The notes beneath the pieces were generated by a model. It saw only the letters and a list, made by a program, of their open reading frames with translations. It made no database searches and was not told the origin of the DNA. A DNA stretch of 64,000 nt, taken from NCBI RefSeq assembly GCF_020404845.1, contig NZ_JAIOJZ010000046.1, forward strand, positions 1 to 64,000. The letters run 5' to 3'. A program made the position numbers and the translations under genes. Positions 51,771 through 59,945 of this stretch are shown piece by piece. Numbering within the stretch: position 1 is the stretch's first letter; each line of letters begins with the position of its first letter. Source of the stretch: Streptomyces hyderabadensis. GTDB taxonomy: Bacteria > Actinomycetota > Actinomycetes > Streptomycetales > Streptomycetaceae.

Positions 51771-52870
51771 GAGTCGTCCTCCTCCAGCGCGGCCCCCTCG
51801 GCCGGACGCACCCCGGCTCCCGTCCCGCTCCCACCGAACGGCACGGGCCGGTCGGGCACCGGTTCTCCCGGCACGGGGGCCTGGGCCGACGCGGGCCGGG
51901 CGGCCGGTGGGGGCGTGTGCGTGGGGGGCCTGTCGGCTGGGTGCCAGTGTGGGGTGGGGCGGAGGGTGATGCGTGGCCTGAGGGGCCGGGACAGGCCCAG
52001 GGTGGCGAGGGCGGCCCCGGTCGTGGTGCCCAGTGCGGTCCGGGTCGCTTTGCGGTCGCCGAAGGAGAGCCGGGCCCGCACGCGTACGCGGCGCCGCCCG
52101 CAGCGCACCCGGACGTGGGTCACGCCGGGCACCGCCGACGCGGCGTCCCGCACCAGCTCCGCCGCGGCGGCGCGGTCCAGCACCGCCCGTTGGCCGTGCC
52201 GCCCCGGCACGGGTGACATGGGCAGCACGCCGCGCAGACCCGGGGTGAGCGCGAGGCAGAGGAGCCAGGCGCCCAGGGCCGCGGCGACGGCGCCGCCCGC
52301 GACGACGGCGGTGTCCCCGGGGCCGTGGGTCGCCGCCCAGCCGACCGCCTCGGTGCGCAGGCCCGCCGGACGCCGGCCGGCGAGGTGCACCGACAGGACG
52401 TCGTACAGGAGGGCCGCGCACGCTGCCGCCGCGGCCAGGGCCACCAGCGCGGCGGGGATCCGGCGCGCCGACCAGGGGCGCCGGGCCCGGCCGCGCGGCG
52501 GGCCGCCCTCCCGGGCCGGGGACGACCGCGGGGCCGTCCGGTCCGCGGCCAGGGACCGGACGCGGACGGTCGCCGCCCGCACCGTGAGCCCGCTCAGCTC
52601 GGCCACCCGGTCCGCCGTCCGGTCCCGCACCCGTTCCCCGGCTTCCGCGAGCACCGCCGGGTACGGGAGCCGCACGTCGACCGAGACGTCGGCGCGGTGT
52701 CCGCGCACCGTCGCGGTGCCATGGGTCACCCGGACGTGCCGTCCGGCGATGTCGGTCTCGGCGGCGGCCCGTTCCGCGATGCGCCGCACGGCGCGGTCGG
52801 CGACGACGGTCCTACCGCGTTCGGCCGGTGCCGTGCGGGCGGGTCCCCGGGCGGCCGGCCTGCCCGTCAC
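51767..52870 (-). CDS. Asp23-like / DUF6286 membrane protein
   Basis: 367 residues. The N-terminal Asp23/Gls24-like domain (about 20-115; VADRAVRRIAERAAAETDI ... ADVSVDVRLPYPAVLAEAGERVRDRTADRVAELSGL) is followed by two TM helices (about 140-165 and 190-215). A C-terminal DUF6286-like domain (LDRAAAAELVRDAASAVPGVTHVRVRCGRRRVRVRARLSF) and a Pro-rich tail complete it. GTG 52870 with GGAGG 6 bases before; GTGA overlaps couple it with the genes on each side. It probably forms a membrane-bound scaffold with Asp23. Confidence 0.85.
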   Translation of the reverse strand: MTGRPAARGPARTAPAERGRTVVADRAVRRIAERAAAETDIAGRHVRVTHGTATVRGHRADVSVDVRLPYPAVLAEAGERVRDRTADRVAELSGLTVRAATVRVRSLAADRTAPRSSPAREGGPPRGRARRPWSARRIPAALVALAAAAACAALLYDVLSVHLAGRRPAGLRTEAVGWAATHGPGDTAVVAGGAVAAALGAWLLCLALTPGLRGVLPMSPVPGRHGQRAVLDRAAAAELVRDAASAVPGVTHVRVRCGRRRVRVRARLSFGDRKATRTALGTTTGAALATLGLSRPLRPRITLRPTPHWHPADRPPTHTPPPAARPASAQAPVPGEPVPDRPVPFGGSGTGAGVRPAEGAALEEDDS

Positions 52871-53052
52871 CGGGTCCTCCGGTCTCCGGGCGCCAGGAAC
52901 TCGCGCCAGTCCGTGCCGTTGTCCGCCAGGCGCCCCAGCACCGCGCCGACCGCGCCCAGCGCGGCCACCAGCAGGAAGGCACCGAAGCCGCCGAACCACC
53001 CGGCGAAGGCCAGCGCCATGCCCGCCAGCATGCCGATCACCGCTCTGCTCAT
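52867..53052 (-). CDS. Small membrane protein in the Asp23 operon
   Basis: 61 residues, starting MSRAVIGMLAGMALAFAGW at ATG 53052 with GGAGG 6 bases upstream. A hydrophobic stretch of about 40 residues (one long or two short TM helices) ends in a soluble tail (ADNGTDWREFLAPGDRRTR). Similar tiny membrane proteins (DUF2273-like) sit beside Asp23 genes in other Gram-positives. It overlaps the next gene by 4 bp. Confidence 0.78.
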   Translation of the reverse strand: MSRAVIGMLAGMALAFAGWFGGFGAFLLVAALGAVGAVLGRLADNGTDWREFLAPGDRRTR

Positions 53053-53128
53053 CACGCACCTCCGCCTCGAAACCCGCTCCGCATCCCGTCGGTCACCCCG
53101 TCGGTCGTCCCGTCCGTCGTCCCCGCCG

Positions 53129-53650
53129 TCACTCCACGCGCGCCTCCGCCGGGCGCTCCGGGTCCTCGTCGTCCGGCAGGTGGACGTCGTTGACCGTGAT
53201 GTTGACCTCGACGACCTCCAGGCCGGAGATCCGCTCGACCGCGTCGACGACGTTCTCCCGTACGTCCCGGGCGAGGTCGGCGATGGGCACGCCGTACTCG
53301 ACGACGAGGTCCAGGTCGATCGCGGTCTGCCGCTCGCCGACCTCGACCTTGACGCCGCGGCCGACGTTCGGCCGCCCGCCGGGCACCCGGTCGCGGACCG
53401 CGCCGATGGTGCGGGACAGGCCGCCGCCCATGTCGTACACGCCGGGGATCTCGCGCGCCGCCATGCCCGCGATCTTGACCACCACGACGTCGGCGATGGA
53501 AGTGCGGCCCCGGGTCGCGGCAGGTTCGGCGGTGCCGGTGGAGCCGCCGCTCACGGTCGTGGCGCCGCCCTGCACGGTGCGCCCGTTCTTCTCCTTCTCG
53601 GGCCGCTGGGGCTTCGTCTCGATGCCGGCCGTCTGCGGTGCCGTCGTCAT
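53129..53650 (-). CDS. Asp23/Gls24 family envelope stress response protein
   Basis: 173 residues. A disordered N-terminus of about 45 residues (Thr, Gln, Gly, Ala) precedes the Asp23 domain (TSIADVVVVKIAGMAAREIPGVYDMGG ... AIDLDLVVEYGVPIADLARDVRENVVDAVERISGLEVVEVNITVNDVHL). Asp23 proteins polymerise under the membrane and are linked to cell-wall stress. It is the first gene of the operon, after a GGAGG ribosome site. It is divergent from the ECF sigma factor gene, which may control it. Confidence 0.93.
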   Translation of the reverse strand: MTTAPQTAGIETKPQRPEKEKNGRTVQGGATTVSGGSTGTAEPAATRGRTSIADVVVVKIAGMAAREIPGVYDMGGGLSRTIGAVRDRVPGGRPNVGRGVKVEVGERQTAIDLDLVVEYGVPIADLARDVRENVVDAVERISGLEVVEVNITVNDVHLPDDEDPERPAEARVE

Positions 53651-53814
53651 GGTGTCCTCCGTCAACCGTGGTCGTTGCCTGCTCTGGACGTTGGACCCGG
53701 ACGGGCGTTGGGCGTTACGCCGACGCGGAGATTTCTTTTTTCCGTGTGCTCGCGTAACGCCGCGGGCAGTCGGTGTGTCCAAGGACGGGAACGGCGGAGC
53801 GGGAAGGAGCACGG

Positions 53815-54357
53815 GTGCCGGGGGACGACGGACTGCTCGCGGTGCGGGCCGCCGAGGGCGACGAGGACGCCTTCGAGGCGCTCGTGCGGCGGCACGCGCC
53901 CGGGCTGCTGCGGCTCGCGGCGAGCATGCTGGGCAGCCCCGCGGAGGCGGAGGACGCGGTGCAGGACGCGTTCGTCAGCGCGTGGCGCAGACTCCCCGAG
54001 TTCCGCGGGCAGTCGGCCTTCGCCACCTGGATGCACCGCATCGTCGTCAACCGGTGCCTGAACATGCTGCGGTCCCGGCGTCCCGTGACCGATCTCGACA
54101 GCGTGCCCGAACCGGCGGCGCCGGACCACTCCGTCTCCCCCGTCCGGGCCGCCGAGTCGCACGCCGCCGCGGTGGCGCTGGGCCGGTCGCTGTCCGAGCT
54201 GTCCCCGGAGCAGCGGGTGTGCTGGGTGCTCAGAGAGCTGGAGGGCCAGTCGTACGAGACGATCGCGGAGACGGTCGGGATCAGCGCCGAGGCTGCCCGC
54301 GGCCGGGTGTTCCGCGCACGACGCTGCCTGACGGAGGCGATGACCGCATGGCGATGA
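53815..54357 (+). CDS. ECF RNA polymerase sigma factor (sigma-70 family)
   Basis: 180 residues, start GTG 53815 with GGAAGGAGC upstream. The sigma region 2 signature is in FEALVRRHAPGLLRLAASMLGSPAEAEDAVQDAFVSAWRRL (about residues 18-58) and WMHRIVVNRCLNMLRSRR. Region 4 is ELSPEQRVCWVLRELEGQSYETIAETVGISAEAARGRVFRARRCL (about 125-172). It lies upstream of, and overlaps, the Asp23-like gene with an anti-sigma motif. The divergent operon carries more Asp23 genes, so this sigma factor probably drives an envelope-stress regulon. No -35/-10 could be assigned. Confidence 0.92.
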   Translation: MPGDDGLLAVRAAEGDEDAFEALVRRHAPGLLRLAASMLGSPAEAEDAVQDAFVSAWRRLPEFRGQSAFATWMHRIVVNRCLNMLRSRRPVTDLDSVPEPAAPDHSVSPVRAAESHAAAVALGRSLSELSPEQRVCWVLRELEGQSYETIAETVGISAEAARGRVFRARRCLTEAMTAWR

Positions 54358-55031
54358 ACAGCGGCGCGGAGCTGCCCGGGTCCGGCACCGGTCCCGGATC
54401 CGGCGGCGCGGACGTACCCGCCGAGGACGAACGGCTGGCCTGCGGGCGGATGCTGTCCGAGGTGTGGGAGGCCTGGGAGGACGGCGCGGACGATCCGGCC
54501 CGGGATCCGCACCTGCGTGCCTGTCCGCACTGCTCGGCGGCGGTACGGCAGCTGGACCTGCTCGGCGCGGCGGTGCGCGAGGCGGGCGGCGGCCGGGAGC
54601 CCGAGTGGGACGCGGGGGCGCTGACCGAGCGGGTGATGGACGTCGTACGGCTGGAGCTGCGGCCCGGCCGGCCGCTGCCGCTCGGGGAGCGCGAGGAGGA
54701 CCTGTGGGTGCGGGAGGCGATGGCCGCCAAGGCGTTGCGGGCCGCCGCCGAGACCGTGCCGGGGGTGCGGGCCGGATCGTGCCGGATCCGGCCCGCCGAG
54801 TCGGGCGGCTCGCCGTCGCGGGGCCCCGTCCGGGTGCGTCTCGAGGTCGTCGTACCGCTCACGCCGCGCCTTCGCGACCTCGCGGAGGAGGTCAGGCGGC
54901 GGGTGCGCGGGGCGGCGGACGACGCCCTGGGGCTGCCCGTGGACCACGTGGACGTGCACATCACCGACGTGACCGACCCGGCCGGGGCGGACCCGGGCGG
55001 GGTCGGTGCGGAAGAAGGGAACCAGCCGTGA
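54348..55031 (+). CDS. Putative anti-sigma factor with ZAS-like motif and Asp23-like domain
   Basis: 227 residues, start ATG 54348 inside the end of the sigma gene. The N-terminal third has a zinc anti-sigma (ZAS) signature: HLRACPHC (H-x3-C-x2-C) at about residue 57. This is followed by LLGAAVREA and a linker. The C-terminal half (LWVREAMAAKALRAAAETVPGVRAGSCRI ... VRLEVVVPLTPRLRDLAEEVRRRVRGAADDALGLPVDHVDVHITDV) looks Asp23-like. There is no TM segment, so it would be soluble and could dock on Asp23. Combined ZAS and Asp23 parts beside an ECF gene suggest a direct sensor. Inference. Confidence 0.78.
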   Translation: MAMNSGAELPGSGTGPGSGGADVPAEDERLACGRMLSEVWEAWEDGADDPARDPHLRACPHCSAAVRQLDLLGAAVREAGGGREPEWDAGALTERVMDVVRLELRPGRPLPLGEREEDLWVREAMAAKALRAAAETVPGVRAGSCRIRPAESGGSPSRGPVRVRLEVVVPLTPRLRDLAEEVRRRVRGAADDALGLPVDHVDVHITDVTDPAGADPGGVGAEEGNQP

Positions 55032-55369
55032 CCACTGCCGCCACCGAGCGGGACGCACTCGCCGGCACCGTCGCGCGGGCCGCCGCCGACGTGCCCGGCG
55101 TCGCCTTCCTGCGGCCGGGCCTCGCGGACCTGTTCCGGCCCTCCGCCCGGACCGGACCGCCGCGGGCCGCCGCCGGGCGCGCACCCGCCGGCGTGCGGGT
55201 GAGCCGGGCCTCGGCGACGGGGCCGTGGGAGGTGGACGTCCAGATCGTCGTCCACCGCGACCGGCATGCCCTGACCGTCGCCCGGACGGTGCGCGACGCG
55301 GTCACCACCGCACTGTCCGCGACGGCACCCGGCGCCCAGGTGACGGTGACCGTGACCAACGCGGTGTGA
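55028..55369 (+). CDS. Small Asp23-like protein
   Basis: 113 residues, start GTG 55028 overlapping the previous stop (GTGA). It fits an Asp23-like half-domain: RDALAGTVARAAADVPGVAFLRPGLADLF (helix-strand), then VEVDVQIVV-like strand (PWEVDVQIVVHRDRHALTVARTVRDAVTTALSATAPGAQVTVTVTNAV). It is the third gene of the ECF operon. The WD40 gene converges on it from the other side (ends 55383). Confidence 0.8.
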   Translation: MTTAATERDALAGTVARAAADVPGVAFLRPGLADLFRPSARTGPPRAAAGRAPAGVRVSRASATGPWEVDVQIVVHRDRHALTVARTVRDAVTTALSATAPGAQVTVTVTNAV

Positions 55370-55382
55370 GCGGCCGGCCCGG

Positions 55383-58300
55383 TCAGCAGGTGGGCCGGTA
55401 GGGCAGGCGGGGCAGGAGTTCCGCCCAGCGGGCGGGGGTGAGGTCGCCGCCGGTGCGGGCGCAGACCCGGCTCAGCGCCCGGTCCGTGTCCAGGGTCCAG
55501 ATCCGGGCGGTCAGGTCGTTGCCCGCCGAGGCCAGGGTGTCGCCGCCGGGCGCGAAGGCGACCGAGGTGACGGTGTCCAGGTGGCCGGTGAGCGCGGTGC
55601 CGAAGGCGTCGGCGCGGGCGGGGTCGGACACGTCCCACAGCCGGACCGCGTGGTCCTCGCCGCCGCTGGCGAGGGTGCGGCCGTCCGGGGCGAAGGAGAC
55701 CGAGGTGACGCCGCCGCGGTGGCCGGTCAGCTCACCGCCCAGGGGCCGGGCCCGGGCGGGGTCGGTGACGTCCCAGAGCCGGACCGTGCGGTCCCGGCCG
55801 CCGGTGGCGAGGACGTGCCCCTGCGGCGCGAAGGCGACCGCGTTGACCCAGTCCCCGTGGGCGGTCAGGGGCGTGCCCAGGGGGCGTGCGTCGTCGCGGT
55901 CGCGCACGTCCCACAGCCGGGCCGTCTTGTCCTGGCTGCCGGTGGCCAGGGTGTGCCCGTCCGGCGCGAACGCCACGGAGCCGACCCAGTCGGTGTGGCC
56001 GGTCAGGGGTGTGCCCACGGGGCGTACGTCGTCCGGGTCGCGCACGTCCCACAGGCGGACCCGCTCGTCGACCCCGCCGGTGGCGAGGGTGCGGCCGTCG
56101 GGAGCGAAGGCCACGGTGAGGACACCGCCGGGGTGGGCGTCCGGGACGGTGCCGGCGGGGCGGGGCCGGGCCGGGTCGGAGACGTCCCACAGCCGCAGGG
56201 TGCCGTCCTCGGCGCCGGAGGCGACGGTGCGGCCGTCCGGTGCGAAGGCCGCGGTCAGGACGGGGGCCCCGGATCCGGCGAGCGGGCGCGGCAGCGGGCG
56301 CGGAGGCCCGGACCGTCCGACGTCCCAGAGCCGGACCAGGGCGTCGTCGGTGCCCGCGGCGGCGAGCAGCCTGCCCGTGGGGTCGTAGGCCACGGCGCTG
56401 AGCGGGTTGGTGAAGCCGGTCAGGACGCTGTCCGGCAGGTGCCACACGCGGACGCTGTGGTCGGCGCCGGTGGTGGCGAGGGTCCGGCCGTCGGGGCCGT
56501 AGGCCAGGTCCCACAGGCCCTCGGTGTGCCCGGTCAGCGGTTCACCGATCCGGTGCGGGTAGGCGGGGTTGGCCACGTTCCACAGGATGACGGTGTCGTC
56601 CTGGGCGGCGCTGGCCAGCGTGTGTCCGTCCGGGCTGAACTCCACCGACCACACGGCGGCGGTGTGCGCGGTCAGCGGCTCGCCCAGCGGGCGCGGGCCG
56701 CCGGCGGCCCCGTCGGGGCCCGTGCCGTCCGTGTCCGGCACCTCCCACAGGCGCACCGTGTCGTCGTAACCGGCGCTGGCGAGGGTGTCGCCGTCCGGGG
56801 AGAAGGCCACCGACCAGACGGCCGCGTCGTGCGCGTGCCGGGGCTCGCCGAGCGGGACCGGCCCGTCGGCGCCGTCCGCGCGCCACAGCCGTACCGTCCC
56901 GGTGTGCCCGGCGGTGGCCAGGGTGCGGCCGTCCGGGGCGAAGGCGACGTCCCGGGCGCTGCGCGCGTCGGCGCGGGCCGGGTCGCCGACGGGTGCGGGC
57001 CGGGCCGGGTCGCCGAGGTCCCACAGGCGCAGGGTGCCGTCGTCGCCGACGGTGGCGAGGGTGCGGCCGTCGGGGGCGAAGGCGACGGAGGTGACGGACT
57101 TCCCCGCGTGGCTGACCAGGGGACGGCCCAGGGGCCGGGGCCGGGCGCGGTCCCGGGTGTCCCACAGCCGGATGCCGCCGCCGTGTCCGGCCGCCACCAG
57201 CACGGTGCCGTCCGGGGAGTACGCCACGGCGCCCACCGGATCGCCGGCGATCCGCAGCGGCTCGCCGAGCCGTCTGCCGGACCCGGCCGTGTCCCACAGC
57301 CGTACGGTGCCGTCGTGGCCGCCGCTGGCTAGGGTGCGGCCGTCCGGGGCGAAGGCCACGGCGCTGCCGATGTCGTCGTGTCCGGGCAGCCGGGTGGACA
57401 GCACCCGGCCCGCGTCCGTGGTGAGCGCGGTGCGCAGTTCGGGCGTGGTGCGCATGCCGAGCGCGGCGACGTCGAGGCGGGCGGAGAGGGCCGCGTTGGT
57501 CTCGCGCAGCCGGTCGGCCTCGGCGGTGATCCGGCCGAAGACGGCCTCGTCCCGCTCGGCCTGGGCGGTGGCCCGGGCCCTCAGCGCGACGACGGCGGTG
57601 CCCGAGGCGACCAGGACCAGCAGGGCGAGGACGGCCGACAGTCCCCGTCTGAGCCACACCGCGCGTCGCCGCCGGTGGAGCGAGGCGGCCAGGAACTCGC
57701 GCTCCACCGGGGTCAGTTCTCCCGGTGACGGTACCCCGCTCCGGCCGTCGTGGACGAAGGCCTCGCGGGCGGCGGCCAGTCGTGAGCCCGCGTAGAGCGC
57801 GGCGTTCTCCCGGCCGAGGGCCAGCCAGGTGCGGGCGGCCTCGGAGAGCGCGCGGTGGACGCGGAGCCGGTCGCGTTCGGCGTCGATCCAGCCGCGCAGC
57901 CGGGGCCACGCGGTGATGAGGGCCTCGTGGGCGAGTTCGACGGTGCCGTGGTCGAGGGTGAGCAGCCGGGCCGCGACCAGCCGGTCCAGCACGGCGCGGG
58001 TGTCCTCGGGGTCGCCGAGGTCGAGTTCGGCGTGTTCGGCGGGGCGCCGGGTGTCGGGGGTGCCGTCGCCCGGGGCGACGAGCCGCAGCAGGATCCGGCG
58101 GGCGAGGTCGGCCTGGTCCCCGGTGAGGTCGCCGTACACCTCCTCGGCGGTGCGGACGACGGCGCCGCGCAGTCCGCCGGCCGCCTCGTAGCCGGCCACG
58201 GTCAGGGTCCGGCCGGTGCGGTGCCGCCAGGTCTCCAGCAGCGCGTGCGACATCAGCGGCAGTCCGCCCGGCGCGTCCTCGACCTCGTCGAGCAGCCGGG

Positions 58301-59192
58301 TGGTCAGGGCGCGTTCGACGACCAGCGAGGCCGCGGCGGCCGGCCGGACGACGGCCTCCCGCAACTCCTCCCGGCTCATCGGGCCGGCCAGCAGGGTGGC
58401 GTCCTGCAACGCGGCGGTGAGGCCGGGGTGTTCGGCGCACCGTCCGAGGAAGTCGGCGCGTACCGCGACCACCACGCGCAGCCGGCTGCCGGGGTCGGCG
58501 GCGGCCAGCAGCCGGGCGACGAAGGCGGCGCGCTCGGCCGGGTCGGCGCAGAGGGTGTACAGCTCCTCGAACTGGTCGACGATGAGCCAGGTGTCGGCGT
58601 CCGTGTCCGGCACGGGGTCGAGCCGGCCGGCGTGGGTGGTCTCCGGCGTCGCGCCGGGGGTGAGGACGCGTACGGCCGCGGGGGCGGCGGGGGCGTCGGC
58701 GCCGGTTGCCGGCGTGCGCAGGCGGGGGATCAGACCGGCCCGCAGCAGGGAGGACTTGCCGCTGCCCGAGGGTCCGAAGACGGCGGTGAAGCGGTGCCGG
58801 CGGGTCAGCCGGTCCAGCCGGTCGACCAGCCGGCCGCGGCCGAAGAACAGGGCGGCGTCGTCCGGTTCGTAGCGGGTCAGGCCCCGGTAGGGCGGGCGCG
58901 CCTCCTCGTCGGCGGCGGCGAGCGCGGCGGCCTCGGCGCTCGCCGCCCGCCAGCGCCGCTCCCACTCCTGCGGGTCGCCGCCGCAGACGTCGACGTAGGC
59001 GAGGGTCACCGCCAGGGTGGGCAGTTGCCGTCCGGCGGCCGCCTGCGACAGGGCGGTCACCGAGAACGGCACCTTGTCGGCCATCGTCCGGTACGTCGGC
59101 CGTCCCACCGAGTCGCGCAGGGCGCGCAGTTCGGCGGCGAACCGCTGCACCGGTCCGGCCGCGGGATCGAGCCGTCGTTCCCGGCGCCCCAC
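55383..59192 (-). CDS. HTH-nSTAND1-WD40 NTPase
   Basis: 1269 residues. An N-terminal XRE-like HTH (about 10-75; YRTMADKVPFSVTALSQAAAG) is followed by nSTAND1 NTPase (about 100-450; Walker A FGPSGSGKSSLLRAG, Walker B TWLIVDQFEELY) and a winged-helix/arm region. One TM helix (LRRGLSAVLALLVLVASGTAVVAL, about 515-540) comes before 14 WD40 repeats (units ending DGTVRLWD), i.e. two seven-blade propellers. It may be a membrane-linked signalling switch; similar architectures occur in antiphage systems. GTG 59192 chosen; GTG 59207 is possible. No effector gene adjoins it. Confidence 0.9.
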   Translation of the reverse strand: MGRRERRLDPAAGPVQRFAAELRALRDSVGRPTYRTMADKVPFSVTALSQAAAGRQLPTLAVTLAYVDVCGGDPQEWERRWRAASAEAAALAAADEEARPPYRGLTRYEPDDAALFFGRGRLVDRLDRLTRRHRFTAVFGPSGSGKSSLLRAGLIPRLRTPATGADAPAAPAAVRVLTPGATPETTHAGRLDPVPDTDADTWLIVDQFEELYTLCADPAERAAFVARLLAAADPGSRLRVVVAVRADFLGRCAEHPGLTAALQDATLLAGPMSREELREAVVRPAAAASLVVERALTTRLLDEVEDAPGGLPLMSHALLETWRHRTGRTLTVAGYEAAGGLRGAVVRTAEEVYGDLTGDQADLARRILLRLVAPGDGTPDTRRPAEHAELDLGDPEDTRAVLDRLVAARLLTLDHGTVELAHEALITAWPRLRGWIDAERDRLRVHRALSEAARTWLALGRENAALYAGSRLAAAREAFVHDGRSGVPSPGELTPVEREFLAASLHRRRRAVWLRRGLSAVLALLVLVASGTAVVALRARATAQAERDEAVFGRITAEADRLRETNAALSARLDVAALGMRTTPELRTALTTDAGRVLSTRLPGHDDIGSAVAFAPDGRTLASGGHDGTVRLWDTAGSGRRLGEPLRIAGDPVGAVAYSPDGTVLVAAGHGGGIRLWDTRDRARPRPLGRPLVSHAGKSVTSVAFAPDGRTLATVGDDGTLRLWDLGDPARPAPVGDPARADARSARDVAFAPDGRTLATAGHTGTVRLWRADGADGPVPLGEPRHAHDAAVWSVAFSPDGDTLASAGYDDTVRLWEVPDTDGTGPDGAAGGPRPLGEPLTAHTAAVWSVEFSPDGHTLASAAQDDTVILWNVANPAYPHRIGEPLTGHTEGLWDLAYGPDGRTLATTGADHSVRVWHLPDSVLTGFTNPLSAVAYDPTGRLLAAAGTDDALVRLWDVGRSGPPRPLPRPLAGSGAPVLTAAFAPDGRTVASGAEDGTLRLWDVSDPARPRPAGTVPDAHPGGVLTVAFAPDGRTLATGGVDERVRLWDVRDPDDVRPVGTPLTGHTDWVGSVAFAPDGHTLATGSQDKTARLWDVRDRDDARPLGTPLTAHGDWVNAVAFAPQGHVLATGGRDRTVRLWDVTDPARARPLGGELTGHRGGVTSVSFAPDGRTLASGGEDHAVRLWDVSDPARADAFGTALTGHLDTVTSVAFAPGGDTLASAGNDLTARIWTLDTDRALSRVCARTGGDLTPARWAELLPRLPYRPTC

Positions 59193-59382
59193 TCCGTTTC
59201 CGCCCACGTGTGCCCCGCCCCGCCGTCGTCGCTCTCGGTCCCCGTCCGGGCGCCCACGGTAGGGAGGCGTGGGAGCGGGCGGCAAGCGCCGGGCTGCTCG
59301 TCGGGGGGTGGCGCACGGGGAGTTCACGGTGTCTTCACGCGGGGTCCGCAGGCGTCCGGACCGCCGCGCGGGGTGCGCCGCA

Positions 59383-59414
59383 TTGTTCAGTGCCGGGTGC
59401 GGGCTGCTGAACAA
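59383..59414. promoter_or_regulatory. TTGTTCAG-N16-CTGAACAA dyad in divergent gap
   Basis: A perfect 8-bp-arm dyad in the 369-bp gap between the WD40 gene (start 59192, minus) and the membrane gene at 59562. I see no other gene or RNA in that gap. The spacing of 24 bp between half-site starts suits a dimer over two turns. Confidence 0.45.
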
Positions 59415-59561
59415 CGGTGTTCCGCGGTGGAATCGGTGGCCGGGGGAGTGCGGGGCGGCACGGCCGCCGGGTCCGGCACGGCCGCGCCACCCCGCACCGG
59501 GTCCCCCGTCGGGGACGACACCCGCCCGTGCCGGAAGAAGGACCGTGAAGGAAGTGATCCG

Positions 59562-59945
59562 ATGACCACCGAGGCGACCCGTCGGCCGCGGAGCGTCACG
59601 CTGGCGGTGGTGCTGGTGATGCTCGGAAACCTGGTCGCGGCGACCACGGCGACCGGCCCGCAGCAGGCGGCGGCCCTGGTGCTCCTGCTGCTGGCGGCCA
59701 GCTTCTGGTGCGCGGTCCGGGCGGGCCGCGGCCGGCGCGGCGCCCGGACCGCGGTGAGCGCGCTGACCGCGGTGATCCTCGTCGTCGCCGCGCCGTTCGC
59801 CCTCGACGATGCGCTGTACGGCGGCACCACGCTGCTGCTCGCCGCGGTGCTCGCGGTCCCGGGCCTGGTCCTGCTGTACCGGCCGGCCGCCGAGGCGTAC
59901 GTGCGGGTGCGCAGCGGGGAGAGCGACGAGGAGTTCGCGGGATGA
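59562..59945 (+). CDS. Small four-helix membrane protein
   Basis: 127 residues with four hydrophobic segments (about 12-30, 36-52, 62-80, 86-106) and a short acidic tail (SGESDEEFAG). Start ATG 59562 with AAGGAAG upstream. The stop overlaps the next start (ATGA), giving a translationally coupled pair. No family recognised. Confidence 0.82.
   Translation: MTTEATRRPRSVTLAVVLVMLGNLVAATTATGPQQAAALVLLLLAASFWCAVRAGRGRRGARTAVSALTAVILVVAAPFALDDALYGGTTLLLAAVLAVPGLVLLYRPAAEAYVRVRSGESDEEFAG

Noticed and set aside
49929..55031. 1700-codon open frame spanning several genes
   Set aside because: It crosses the real winged-helix, Asp23 and sigma genes in other frames and strand; only its last 684 bases (54348-55031) are a real gene.
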